In this document: positions 25,247-33,336 of the stretch, piece by piece
Layout: each line of letters opens with the position of its first letter
How positions within the stretch are numbered: position 1 is the first letter of the stretch
Assembly (NCBI RefSeq): GCF_003130585.1
Contig: NZ_QFKX01000001.1
Coordinates: forward strand, 186,001-250,000
Reading direction: 5' to 3'
Origin: Brachybacterium endophyticum
GTDB taxonomy: Bacteria; Actinomycetota; Actinomycetes; Actinomycetales; Dermabacteraceae
Length of the DNA stretch: 64,000 nucleotides
Notes under the pieces: generated by a model
The model's database searches: none
The model's input: only the letters and a program-made list of their open reading frames with translations
Told to the model about the DNA's origin: nothing
Program-made: the position numbers and the translations under genes

Positions 25247-26326
25247 TCAGACCGTCACGCGCACCTCGGTCAGCGGCACCGCCGCAGGTCGCTCGCAGGT
25301 GCTCGCCACCTCGACGCGAGAACCGGTCCGCGAGGACTCGAGCATCGCGTTCATGACCTCGAGGGCGTGCCGGCCGAGCGCCCCGCTCGCGCGCAGCGCC
25401 TCGCCGCGCTCGGCCATGTCCTGCAGGCCGATCCCGCGCGAGGACTCCACGTACCCGGCGCTCACCGGGACGCTCTCCCAGCCCTCACCGCCCAGGCGAT
25501 GCACCTCCACGTCACCGTCGAAGCGGTTGGGGTCGGGCACCGCGAGGGTGCCGGCGGTGCCGTGGATCTCGATCGGATGGATCGAGGTCGCGACCGCGTC
25601 GAAGCTCATCACCAGCGTGGAGAGCACCCCCGAGGAGTGCACGAGGATCCCGCTGACGTGCGTGTCGGTCGAGACGGGGATGACCTCGCCCTCGCGCGGA
25701 CCGGAACCGATGGTGCGCTCGGCGCGGGTGCGCGAGGCCGCCCCGATCACCGCGTCGACCGGGCCCAGCAGGGTCACCAGCGCGTGGATGTAGTAGGGCC
25801 CCATGTCCAGCAGCGGCCCGCCGCCGGGCACGTAGTAGAAGTCGGGGTTGGGGTGCCAGCGCTCGTGACCGGGCGTCAGCATGGTGGCGGTGGCGGCGAT
25901 GGGGGAGCCGATCAGGCCCTCGTCGATCGCCGCCCGGGCGGTCTGCGTCCCCGTGCCCAGCACCGTGTCCGGCGCGGAGCCGACGAGTACCCCGGCAGCG
26001 TGGGCCGCCTCGAGCACCGCGGCGCCGTCGGCCGTCTCCACGGCGAAGGGCTTCTCGGCGTAGACGTTCTTCCCGGCGGCGATCGCCTGCCGGTCCACCT
26101 CGGCGTGCGCCGCGGGGATGGTGAGGTTCAGGACGGTGTCGACCTCCGGGTCGGCGATCAGGTCGTCGACCCCCAGGGCGCGCACCCCCTCGTGCTCGGC
26201 GGCGACGGCCTCGGCGCGAGCGGCGTCGAGGTCGGCGACGGCGACCAGCTCGACATCGGGCAGGGAGGGGAAGGTGGCCAGGTACTGGGCGGAGATGTTC
26301 CCGCAGCCGATCATGCCGATCCTCAT
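25247..26326 (-). CDS. Gfo/Idh/MocA family oxidoreductase
   Basis: A 359-residue oxidoreductase: IGMIGCGNISAQYL nucleotide fold, VYAEKPFAV (EKP), and GGGPLLDMGPYYIHALVTLLG with the D-x3-H pair typical of the family. Start ATG at 26326 overlaps the ThuA-like gene stop as ATGA, so the two are translationally coupled. Last gene of the three-gene set oxidoreductase-ThuA-oxidoreductase. Pairs of ThuA and Gfo/Idh proteins in other bacteria take part in 3-keto-sugar metabolism of disaccharides; that role here is inference. Confidence 0.87.
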   Translation of the reverse strand: MRIGMIGCGNISAQYLATFPSLPDVELVAVADLDAARAEAVAAEHEGVRALGVDDLIADPEVDTVLNLTIPAAHAEVDRQAIAAGKNVYAEKPFAVETADGAAVLEAAHAAGVLVGSAPDTVLGTGTQTARAAIDEGLIGSPIAATATMLTPGHERWHPNPDFYYVPGGGPLLDMGPYYIHALVTLLGPVDAVIGAASRTRAERTIGSGPREGEVIPVSTDTHVSGILVHSSGVLSTLVMSFDAVATSIHPIEIHGTAGTLAVPDPNRFDGDVEVHRLGGEGWESVPVSAGYVESSRGIGLQDMAERGEALRASGALGRHALEVMNAMLESSRTGSRVEVASTCERPAAVPLTEVRVTV

Positions 26327-27084
26327 CGGGCCACCCCCGTCCGGTGGGCGCGGTCGGCGGTCGGCGCGGCATACGGCTCCTCGGAACCGCGCGCGGCCCA
26401 CAGCAGGCCCCGTTCGACGACCGTGCGGACGCTGGGGTCCTCGAGCACGTCGACGTGGTGCCCGGGGGTCGCCACGAAGATCCGTCCCTTGCCCCACTGC
26501 CGGGTCCAGATCGCCGGCGAGGTGATCGGCCGGTGCCACGGATCCCACTCGCGCACCTTCTGGGTGGTGGTGGCGAGCACGTCGATGTAGTCGTCGGAGA
26601 GCACCCAGTACTGCTCGGTGACCAGGTCGAAGTCCTCGATGCCGCGGGTGACGGGGTGCTCGGCGGCGGCCGGGAGCATGTTCACCGTGTAGGGGACGTA
26701 GTTGTCGGCCTGCTCGCCCCGGCGCTCGTCGGGATGCTTGCCGGGGTGGCAGCCGAACTGGCCGCCGATCAGGGTCAGGTAGTCCGATTCGCTGCGGTAG
26801 CTGTCGGCGATGCCGCCGTGCCAGCCGGCCAGGCCCGTGCCCGCCTCGACCGCGGCCCGCAGCCCCTCGAACTGGGGACGCTCGATCGTGGACATCGTCA
26901 TGCACTGCACGATGAGGTCGACACCGGCCATGTACTCGGCGTCCGCGTAGATCGCGGGGCTCTCCTCGATGCGCACCTCGAAGCCGTGCTCGCGCAGGTG
27001 GGGGATGAACAGGTCGGTCGCCTCGACGGGCTGGTGCCCGTCCCAGCCTCCGCGGACGACGAGGGCGGATCGGGTGGTGGTCAT
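26323..27084 (-). CDS. ThuA-like (trehalose-utilization) domain protein
   Basis: A 253-residue protein with the ThuA/GATase-like fold: ALVVRGGWDGHQPVEATDLF at the start, AGWHGGIADSYRSESDYLTLIGGQFGCHPG (split here for length reasons; residues about 85-115) and a late GHHVDVLEDP. In ThuA the conserved His and Asp residues are thought to bind metal or substrate. ATGA overlaps join it to both flanking Gfo/Idh genes, so all three products are made together and probably act in one pathway. Exact reaction unknown. Confidence 0.88.
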   Translation of the reverse strand: MTTTRSALVVRGGWDGHQPVEATDLFIPHLREHGFEVRIEESPAIYADAEYMAGVDLIVQCMTMSTIERPQFEGLRAAVEAGTGLAGWHGGIADSYRSESDYLTLIGGQFGCHPGKHPDERRGEQADNYVPYTVNMLPAAAEHPVTRGIEDFDLVTEQYWVLSDDYIDVLATTTQKVREWDPWHRPITSPAIWTRQWGKGRIFVATPGHHVDVLEDPSVRTVVERGLLWAARGSEEPYAAPTADRAHRTGVAR

Positions 27085-28307
27085 CGGGCGGTCTCCTCGG
27101 TGGTGGACGCGGTGGACGGGGTGGGGCCGACGGCGGTCCAGCGGGAGTCGTCGGCGTGGCTGGCCTCGACGGCGGCCAGCACGCGCTGCACGCGCAGGGC
27201 CTCGTCGAAGGAGGGCGAGGGGTCGGTGCCCTCGCCGATCGCACGCACCAGGTCGGCGATCTCGTGCGTGAAGGTGTGCTCGTAGCCCAGGCCGTGGCCG
27301 GTGGGCCACCAGGCGGCGGCGTAGGGGTGCTCGGGCTCGGTGGTGAGCACCCGGGTGAAGCCCTGGCGCCCTGCGGGGGCGGTGGCGTCGTAGGTCTCCA
27401 GCTCGTTCATGCGCTCGAAGTCGAAGGCGATCGCGCCGTCGGACCCGTGGAGCTCGATGCGCATCGCGTTCTTGCGCCCCTGCGCCATGCGGGTGGCCTC
27501 GAAGGACCCGAGCACGCCGTCCGCGAGGCGCACGGAGAACAGGGCGGTGTCGTCCACGGTGACCTCTCGGCGCTCCCCGGCGGCGTCGCCCTTCCCTCCC
27601 AGGCCCTGCATCGCGCCGGCGGCGGGGCGGGTGGGGACCACGGTGGCGAGGGTCCCGGAGACGGACTCGATGTCCGTCCCGGTGATCCACTGGACGAGGT
27701 CGACGACGTGCGCGCCGATGTCGCCGAGGGCGCCGGAGCCGGCCGTCTCCTTCTCCAGCCGCCAGGTCATGGGGGCGTCGGCGTCGGCCAGCCAGTCCTG
27801 GAGGTACTGGGCGCGGACCTGCCGGAGGTCGCCCACGAAGCCCTCCTCGACGAGCCGGCGGGCGAAGGCCAGGGCGGGCGTGCGCCGGTAGGAGAACCCG
27901 CACAGCGAGCGGACGCCGCGGGCGGAGGCCGCGCGGGCCGCGTCCGCCATCTCCTCGGCCTCCGCGACGGAGTTCGCGAGCGGCTTCTCGCACAGCACGT
28001 GCTTGCCGGCGGCCAGTGCGGCGAGGGCGATCTCGCGGTGGGTGTCGCCGGGGGTGCAGATGTCCACGAGGTCGATCTCGGGGTCCTCGACGACGTCCTG
28101 CCAGCGGGTCGTGACGGACGCGAAGCCGTAGCGCTCCGCCGATGCGGTGAGGGTCTCGCGGCTGCGACCGGCGAGGGTGCGCAGCTCGGGGGTGAGGGGC
28201 AGGTCGAAGAACCGGTGCGCGGTGCGCCAGGCGTGGGAGTGGGCAGCGCCCATGAAGCCGTGGCCGATCAGGCCGACGCGCAGCGGGCGGGGGGACGGGC
28301 TGGTCAT
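27081..28307 (-). CDS. Gfo/Idh/MocA family oxidoreductase
   Basis: A 408-residue oxidoreductase with RVGLIGHGFMGAAHSHAW, HVLCEKPLANS and GALGDIGAHVVDLVQWITG. This sequence style is common among inositol- and sugar-operon Gfo/Idh proteins. The ATG at 28307 is chosen; GAGGAG is 14 nt upstream, and a GTG 4 codons earlier sits only 2 nt from that site, so the true start is uncertain. It heads the coupled trio with the ThuA-like protein. Substrate unknown. Confidence 0.85.
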   Translation of the reverse strand: MTSPSPRPLRVGLIGHGFMGAAHSHAWRTAHRFFDLPLTPELRTLAGRSRETLTASAERYGFASVTTRWQDVVEDPEIDLVDICTPGDTHREIALAALAAGKHVLCEKPLANSVAEAEEMADAARAASARGVRSLCGFSYRRTPALAFARRLVEEGFVGDLRQVRAQYLQDWLADADAPMTWRLEKETAGSGALGDIGAHVVDLVQWITGTDIESVSGTLATVVPTRPAAGAMQGLGGKGDAAGERREVTVDDTALFSVRLADGVLGSFEATRMAQGRKNAMRIELHGSDGAIAFDFERMNELETYDATAPAGRQGFTRVLTTEPEHPYAAAWWPTGHGLGYEHTFTHEIADLVRAIGEGTDPSPSFDEALRVQRVLAAVEASHADDSRWTAVGPTPSTASTTEETAR

Positions 28308-28455
28308 GTCAGGGGTCACGACTCCTCGATGAGCGGACGATGGCGGCGGTGCGGAACAGGGGAGGGCGGGGCGTCGACCACGGGCGACCGCCTCGGACCC
28401 GTCCGGGCCGCTGCCGGTGGGCATCCTGACGGGCCAGCCGGATCAGCACGCAGAA

Positions 28456-28491
28456 GGACGGGGAGAGCCGCCACGGCGACTCTCCCCGTCC
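28456..28491 (-). terminator. Terminator of the micropeptide gene
   Basis: Perfect 12-bp stem (28456-28467 with 28480-28491), 12-nt loop, 17 nt after the micropeptide stop. On the minus strand the stem is followed by TTCT. Confidence 0.75.
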
Positions 28492-28508
28492 CGCGGGTTC
28501 GGGTGGGG

Positions 28509-28580
28509 TCAGAGAATGCCGCCGAGGAGGCCGCCGACGACGCCGAGGACCGAATCGAGAAGGCCGGTGACGAGTTCCAT
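28509..28580 (-). CDS. 23-residue hydrophobic micropeptide
   Basis: Too short for ordinary gene calling. ATG at 28580, stop TGA at 28511-28509. The peptide begins MELVTGLLDSVLGVVGG and ends LLGGIL; apart from E2, T5, D9 and S10 it consists of Leu, Val, Ile and Gly. It is long enough to span or lie on a membrane as one helix. Support for a real gene: AAAGGA 6-7 nt before the ATG in a purine-rich leader, and a strong dedicated terminator after it. Its 180-bp leader has repeats suggesting regulation. It recalls phenol-soluble modulins and other tiny membrane peptides only in composition. Function unknown. Confidence 0.6.
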   Translation of the reverse strand: MELVTGLLDSVLGVVGGLLGGIL

Positions 28581-28648
28581 GGTGTGTCCTTTCGCGGGGA
28601 CGGAGGGATTCCGTCGCGGGCCCTCACCCTCCCCCTGACCTGGCCCGA

Positions 28649-28687
28649 CGTTACCGCCGGGTCACCGGTCGTTACCGCTCCGTGACC
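28649..28687 (-). promoter_or_regulatory. Repeated sites upstream of the micropeptide gene
   Basis: CGTTACCGC occurs at 28649-28657 and 28670-28678, exactly 21 bp (two helical turns) apart. GGTCAC (28660) and GTGACC (28682) form an inverted repeat around the second copy. Candidate binding site for an unknown regulator. Confidence 0.4.
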
Positions 28688-28761
28688 GGCCCGTCCGGAG
28701 TGCGGGCGGGCGTTGACCTCGTCGTTCACGAACCGGATCGCGCGCGCACCTCGGCCCCGGG

Positions 28762-29574
28762 TCACTTGCCGGCGCCTGCGGTCATGCCACCCACCAGGTA
28801 GCGCCTGCCCAGGGCGTACAGCACGATGATCGGGATCGAGGAGAGCACGACGGCTGCCATCACCACGGGCACGTTGGTCGCGTACTCGCCCTGGAAGGAC
28901 CACAGGGCCAGCGGCAGCGTGCGCTTGTCCGGGCTCTGGGTCAGGATCAGCGGGAACAGGAAGCCGTTCCACGACATCAGCGCCTGGTAGACGCCGACGG
29001 TCACCAGCGCCGGCCGGGTCATCGGGAACGCGAGCCGCCACATCTTCTGCCACTCCGAGCAGCCGTCGATGTCCATCGCCTCGAACAGCTCCCGGGGCAC
29101 GTCGCGCAGGGAGTTGGAGATGATCAGGATGCTCAGCGGCAGGCCGAAGGCGATGCCGGGCAGCATCAGCGCCGCGAGCGAGTCGTACATGTGCAGGCGG
29201 ATGATCAGCAGGTAGATCGGGACGATCGTGGCCTGCACCGGGATCGCGAGGCCCAGCAGGAACAGGCTGCGCACGGGTCCGAAGAAGCGTCGGCCGCCGC
29301 GGACGATCGAGAACGAGGCCATGAAGCCCATCAGCACCAGCGGGATCACGGTGCCCAGGGCGACCACCACGCTGTTGACGAGGTACATGCCGAAGTCGGC
29401 CTCGAGCACAGCCGTGACGTTCTCCAGGGCGAGCGGCGCCGAGGGCAGCACGGGGTTCGAGCCGAAATAGGTCGCGATCGACTTCACGCTGGTGATGGCC
29501 ACGAAGTAGATGGGCAGCAGCACGGCCACCAGCCAGAGCCAGCCGAAGGCACCGCCGATCCAGTTCCTGCGCAT
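28762..29574 (-). CDS. ABC transporter permease, CUT1 MalG-type
   Basis: A 270-residue inner-membrane permease with about six membrane segments. The coupling (EAA) motif RDVPRELFEAMDIDGCSEWQKMWRLAFPMTRPA lies near residues 165-195 and contacts the ATPase. Start ATG at 29574 with AGGAG, 2 nt after the stop of the other permease. No ATPase is encoded nearby, so a shared MsiK-type ATPase elsewhere in the genome is expected, as is usual for actinobacterial CUT1 systems. Sugar unknown. Confidence 0.92.
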   Translation of the reverse strand: MRRNWIGGAFGWLWLVAVLLPIYFVAITSVKSIATYFGSNPVLPSAPLALENVTAVLEADFGMYLVNSVVVALGTVIPLVLMGFMASFSIVRGGRRFFGPVRSLFLLGLAIPVQATIVPIYLLIIRLHMYDSLAALMLPGIAFGLPLSILIISNSLRDVPRELFEAMDIDGCSEWQKMWRLAFPMTRPALVTVGVYQALMSWNGFLFPLILTQSPDKRTLPLALWSFQGEYATNVPVVMAAVVLSSIPIIVLYALGRRYLVGGMTAGAGK

Positions 29575-29576
29575 GA

Positions 29577-30563
29577 TCAGGCTCCTTCCATCTGGCTGGC
29601 CGAGGCGTCGGTGCCGCCCAGGCGCTGCACGCCGAGCGCGAGCCCGAGGCCCAGGACGACGAGGATCACCGCGAGAGCGCTCGCGACGCCCATCTCGTTG
29701 CCGCGGAATCCGGTGAGGTACATGTCCAGCGGCAGGATCCGGGTCGAGCTGCCCGGTCCGCCCTGGGTGAGGACGAAGATGATGTCGAAGTACGTCAGGG
29801 CGCCCACGACCATGAGGGTCGAGCTGGTGATGAGCGTGTACTTCAGCTGCGGAAGGGTGATCGAGAAGAACTGCCGCACCCGGCCCGCCCCGTCGATCTC
29901 CGCCGCCTCGAACATCGAGCGGGGTATCTGGCGCACCGCACCCTGGTAGATGAGGGTGTGGAAGGGGATGAACTGCCAGGCGATGATCACCAGCAGCACG
30001 ATCCAGACCAGGACCGAGTCGCCCAGCCAGTTCTGCTTGAGGAAGGGCAGGTTCAGGCCGCTGGCGAGCCCGAAGTTCGGGTCGAGCAGCGACTTGAAGG
30101 TGATCGCGATCGCCGCGGAGGACAGCAGCAGCGGCAGGAAGTAGAGGATCGCGAGCACGTTGCGGTACCGCTGCTGGCCGGCGAGGAAGGTGCCCAGCAG
30201 GATGCTGAGCGGCGTCTGCAGCAGCCAGGTCGCCACGATCATCAGCACCACGAGGGCGAGGCCGTGCCAGGTGGTCGAGCGGGAGAGCGCCTCGGTCCAG
30301 CTGGTCAGGCCCGTGAAGTGGATGGCCCCGATCCCGTTCCACGAGGTGAAGGAGAGCACGAGCACGCCCACCAGTGGCAGCAGCGCGAAGACGCCGAAGA
30401 ACAGCAGGGCGGGCAGGGCGAAGAGCACGTGGGAGACGTGCACCGGCTCGCGGTGGGGCTCCGTGCCACGCCGCGCGCGGGGAGCCGATTGCCTCCGCGC
30501 GCGGGTCTGCGATGCGTCCGCACCCACCCTCACGTCCTGCCTCACGGCCGACGGGCTCGTCAT
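29577..30563 (-). CDS. ABC transporter permease, CUT1 MalF-type
   Basis: A 328-residue permease. Residues 1-42 are an Arg-rich cytoplasmic leader, followed by six membrane segments starting at VLFALPALLFFGVFALLPLVG. EAA motif: RQIPRSMFEAAEIDGAGRVRQFFSITLPQ. Start ATG at 30563, 2 nt after the binding-protein stop. Forms the channel with the MalG-type partner and receives sugar from the lipoprotein encoded upstream. Confidence 0.92.
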   Translation of the reverse strand: MTSPSAVRQDVRVGADASQTRARRQSAPRARRGTEPHREPVHVSHVLFALPALLFFGVFALLPLVGVLVLSFTSWNGIGAIHFTGLTSWTEALSRSTTWHGLALVVLMIVATWLLQTPLSILLGTFLAGQQRYRNVLAILYFLPLLLSSAAIAITFKSLLDPNFGLASGLNLPFLKQNWLGDSVLVWIVLLVIIAWQFIPFHTLIYQGAVRQIPRSMFEAAEIDGAGRVRQFFSITLPQLKYTLITSSTLMVVGALTYFDIIFVLTQGGPGSSTRILPLDMYLTGFRGNEMGVASALAVILVVLGLGLALGVQRLGGTDASASQMEGA

Positions 30564-30565
30564 GC

Positions 30566-31903
30566 TCAGGCCCCCTTGCCGCTGTTCATGTTCTCGGCGA
30601 ACTGCTCGGGCTCGAGCTTGCCCAGGAACAGCTGCTCCGTGTTGACCAGGAGGTTCTCGGCGTCGGTGGGCTGCAGCGCCTGGTCCCACGACTGGGTGAA
30701 GACGGGTGCGTCCTGGATGGACGTGTAGACCCACTGCAGGTAGTCGGCATCGTCGCTCTTGGCGAGCGCATCCTCCTGGCCCTGGATGACGGGGGCGGAG
30801 CCGGACTTCACGAAGGCCGCGGCGACGTCGTCGGTCATCATCCCGTCCAGGAAGTAGGACTTCGCGACCGTCTTCTCGTCCTTCGAGGCGGCCGAGGACA
30901 GCGAGACGTAGTTGCAGGGGTTGCCGACCAGGTTCTCGAGCTTCCCCTTGCCGCCCTCGATGGTGGGGAAGGGGCCGTAGCCCAGGTGGCCGCCGGAGAC
31001 GAAGTCCCCGCCGCTGGTCTTCATGCCGCCGTAGGTCCAGCCGCCGTGCAGCATCAGCGCCGCCTTGTCGGACCACAGCAGGGCCTGGTCGGTGTTGGAG
31101 TCGGCGGACATCGACTCGAAGCCGTCGGCGAAGGCCTTGGCCTTCAGCAGCTCCTTGACCTTGTTCCCCATCTCCACGACCGCGTCGTCCAGCCAGGCGT
31201 CCTTCTTCCCGGCGGCGATGTTCGCGAACACCTCGGGGCCGCCGATGCGATCCAGCAGGTACTCGAGCCACATCATCGAGGTCCAGCGGGATTGGCCGGC
31301 CAGCGAGATCGGAGCGGCCCCGCCCGAGTTCGCCTTCTCGACCACGTCCATCAGGTCGTCCCAGGTCTTCGGCGCCTCGGCGCCGATCTTGTCGAGGACC
31401 TTCTCGTTGGAGAACATGATGATCGGCTGCGTCGCACCGATCGGCAGGGCGTAGATCTTGTCGTCGACGGTCGCGGCGTCCCACACGGAGTCGACGAAGC
31501 CCTTCTTGAAGTCGGAGTTCTCCTCGAGCCACGAGGTGAGGTCGTCGACCTGCTTCTCCTCGGCGTAGGTGCGCAGACCGCCGCCGCCCCAGCCGTAGAT
31601 GACCGTCGGCGCTTCGCCGGCGCCGATCGCGGTGCGGATCTTCTGCTTGTAGGCGTCGTTCTGGAAGAACGTGATGTCCAGGGTGCCCTTGTCGAGCTCG
31701 TTGAAGGCGTCGACGGAGTCCTTGTAGATGCCCTCGTTGGGCTGGCCCGAGAGCTGCCAGATGCTCGCCGAGTTCCCGCCGCCCGAGCCGCCGGAGCCTC
31801 CGGAACCGCCCGGCCCCGAGGTGCCGCAGGCGGCGAGGGTCATCGCGGCCGCGCCGGCCGACGCTCCGAACAGGGACCGACGTGAGAGTGAAAAGTTTCG
31901 CAT
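30566..31903 (-). CDS. Extracellular solute-binding lipoprotein, CUT1 family
   Basis: A 445-residue sugar-binding protein. N-terminus MRNFSLSRRSLFGASAG is a twin-arginine signal, and LAAC26 is a lipobox, giving a membrane-anchored lipoprotein after cleavage at C26. A Gly/Ser linker follows (residues 28-43). The rest has the periplasmic-binding family 1 layout (IWQLSGQPNEGIY ... LYALPIGATQPIIMFSNEKVLDKIG-like hinge). AGGAGCAGG precedes the ATG at 31903. A good promoter lies 77 nt upstream. Ligand unknown; the regulator suggests a plant-type oligosaccharide. Confidence 0.92.
   Translation of the reverse strand: MRNFSLSRRSLFGASAGAAAMTLAACGTSGPGGSGGSGGSGGGNSASIWQLSGQPNEGIYKDSVDAFNELDKGTLDITFFQNDAYKQKIRTAIGAGEAPTVIYGWGGGGLRTYAEEKQVDDLTSWLEENSDFKKGFVDSVWDAATVDDKIYALPIGATQPIIMFSNEKVLDKIGAEAPKTWDDLMDVVEKANSGGAAPISLAGQSRWTSMMWLEYLLDRIGGPEVFANIAAGKKDAWLDDAVVEMGNKVKELLKAKAFADGFESMSADSNTDQALLWSDKAALMLHGGWTYGGMKTSGGDFVSGGHLGYGPFPTIEGGKGKLENLVGNPCNYVSLSSAASKDEKTVAKSYFLDGMMTDDVAAAFVKSGSAPVIQGQEDALAKSDDADYLQWVYTSIQDAPVFTQSWDQALQPTDAENLLVNTEQLFLGKLEPEQFAENMNSGKGA
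31892..31902 (-). promoter_or_regulatory. Second LacI-type site over the binding-protein start codon
   Basis: On the minus strand CGAAACTTTTC covers codons 2-5 of the binding-protein gene. It shares CGAAA-N-TTT with the palindrome at 32181-32191 and could allow repression by a looped LacI pair. Confidence 0.3.
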
Positions 31904-31979
31904 GACCTGCTCCTGGCTGTCGTCATTGACGGGGTCGGATGCTGGCGTCGGCCGAGTGCCGGCGCGGAAGAGTAGGAGA

Positions 31980-32008
31980 AAATTACCAACGGGCGTGGGC
32001 GGGGTCAA
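31980..32008 (-). promoter_or_regulatory. Promoter of the CUT1 ABC operon
   Basis: Minus-strand -35 TTGACC (32008-32003), 17-nt spacer, -10 TAATTT (31985-31980), 77 nt upstream of the binding-protein ATG. It is the clearest sigma-70-type promoter in this 337-bp intergenic region. Confidence 0.65.
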
Positions 32009-32177
32009 GAGGGTGAGGCGCGCCGCGGCCGCGGTTGAGATAAGACTGTGACCTGCAAAATCAGTTCGCTGGTCTCTGGGACGCGGGCCGATGGGGTGCA
32101 AGTGAGCGGTGATGGTCGAGGTGGGAGCACGGGCGACCCTCGCGTCGCGTGGTGACGGGATCGGCAGCGGGTGCGCC

Positions 32178-32200
32178 AACCGAAAGTTTCGAAAGTGGTT
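32178..32200. promoter_or_regulatory. LacI operator upstream of lacI
   Basis: Perfect CGAAA-G-TTTCG at 32181-32191 nested between AACC and GGTT (32178-32200). The same CGAAA-N-TTTCG form is known for actinobacterial xylan/xylobiose control. It lies 41 bp before the lacI start. The rest of 31904-32240 shows no other gene. Confidence 0.6.
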
Positions 32201-32240
32201 ATGCTGAGCCGATGAGGTCCCCGGCGAGGAAGGTGTGGTG

Positions 32241-33290
32241 ATGACGCAGGAGGAAGGAACCGGGCGACGGGTCACGCTGGCCGATGTCGCGGCGCGCGCA
32301 GGCGTCTCGCTCGCCACCGCCTCGAAGGTGATGAACGGTCGCTCCGACGTCGGCTCCGGTGCGCGCTCCGTGGTCGCGGAGGCCGCGGAGACGCTCGGCT
32401 ACCAGCGCCGCACCCGTCGCGGGGACGGTCGGCGCGCTGTCGCCGTCTACCTGCGCTCCCTGGACAGCCCGTACATGATCGGTGTGCTCGAGGGGATCGA
32501 GCAGGCGGCACGACGTGCGGGCGTCGAGCTGCTGGTCAGCAGCTCCGGCGACGGGGAGCTCGACCGGTCGTGGTTCACGCGGGCCGCGGCGGCCGGGGCG
32601 GAGGGGATCGTCGCCGTCACGGCGAACATCGACGAGCGCCACCAGCGCTGGAGCCGCAGCCTCTCCCTGCCGCTCATCCTTATCGACCCCATCCTGCGGG
32701 GCCTCGACGCGGAGGGGGCGCTGACCGTCGCCGCGACCAACTGGGAGGGCGGCGAGGCTGCTGTGCGGCACCTGCTAGACCTCGGGCACCGCCGGATCGG
32801 CATCCTCGCCGGCCCCGGCGACTCGGTCCCCGCGCGGCAACGCCTGCAGGGGTACTACAGCGCCCTGCGGCAGGCGGGCATCGAGGTGGAGGACGAGCTG
32901 GTGGACGCCTCGGGCTTCGGCTACGAGGCGGGGGAGGCCGGCGCCGGCAGGTTGTTGGACCTCGCCTCCCCTCCCACGGCCATCTTCGGCACCTCCGACA
33001 GCCTGGCGGCAGGAGCCCTGCGAGCGGCTCGGGCGCGCGGACTGTCTGTCCCGGACCAGCTCAGCGTCATCGGCTTCGACGACACGATGATCACCCGCTG
33101 GACCTTCCCGCAGCTCACGGCCGTGCGCCAACCGCTGTTCTCGATGGGGCAGGTCGCCGTGGAGCGGGTGCTCGCGCTCGCCGCCGACCCCGGCGTGTTC
33201 TCACACCCTTTCAAGCTCGAGACGCAGCTGGTCGAGCGGGAGTCCACGGCGGCGCCCGACGGCACACGGGAGGACGGCGCCGCGGGGTGA
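32241..33290 (+). CDS. LacI family transcriptional regulator
   Basis: A 349-residue repressor. HTH: VTLADVAARAGVSLATASKVMNGRSDVG (residues about 11-38), then hinge, then a periplasmic-binding fold ending with PDQLSVIGFDDTMITRWTFPQLTAVRQP. Start: ATG at 32241 has AGGAAGG 7 nt upstream; two in-frame GTG codons lie directly before it. Divergent from the CUT1 ABC operon, which it most likely controls. Sequence style and operator resemble xylose/xylobiose repressors (XylR/BxlR); this is inference. Confidence 0.92.
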   Translation: MTQEEGTGRRVTLADVAARAGVSLATASKVMNGRSDVGSGARSVVAEAAETLGYQRRTRRGDGRRAVAVYLRSLDSPYMIGVLEGIEQAARRAGVELLVSSSGDGELDRSWFTRAAAAGAEGIVAVTANIDERHQRWSRSLSLPLILIDPILRGLDAEGALTVAATNWEGGEAAVRHLLDLGHRRIGILAGPGDSVPARQRLQGYYSALRQAGIEVEDELVDASGFGYEAGEAGAGRLLDLASPPTAIFGTSDSLAAGALRAARARGLSVPDQLSVIGFDDTMITRWTFPQLTAVRQPLFSMGQVAVERVLALAADPGVFSHPFKLETQLVERESTAAPDGTREDGAAG

Positions 33291-33336
33291 AGCCCGGCCC
33301 TGGCCAGCGCACGCCCCCGACAGTGGGATGTTCGGC

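Noticed and set aside
28316..29053. Minus-strand frame of 245 codons overlapping the micropeptide
   Set aside because: It runs through the terminator and the permease gene in another frame, is Arg/Pro-rich and has no recognisable domain.
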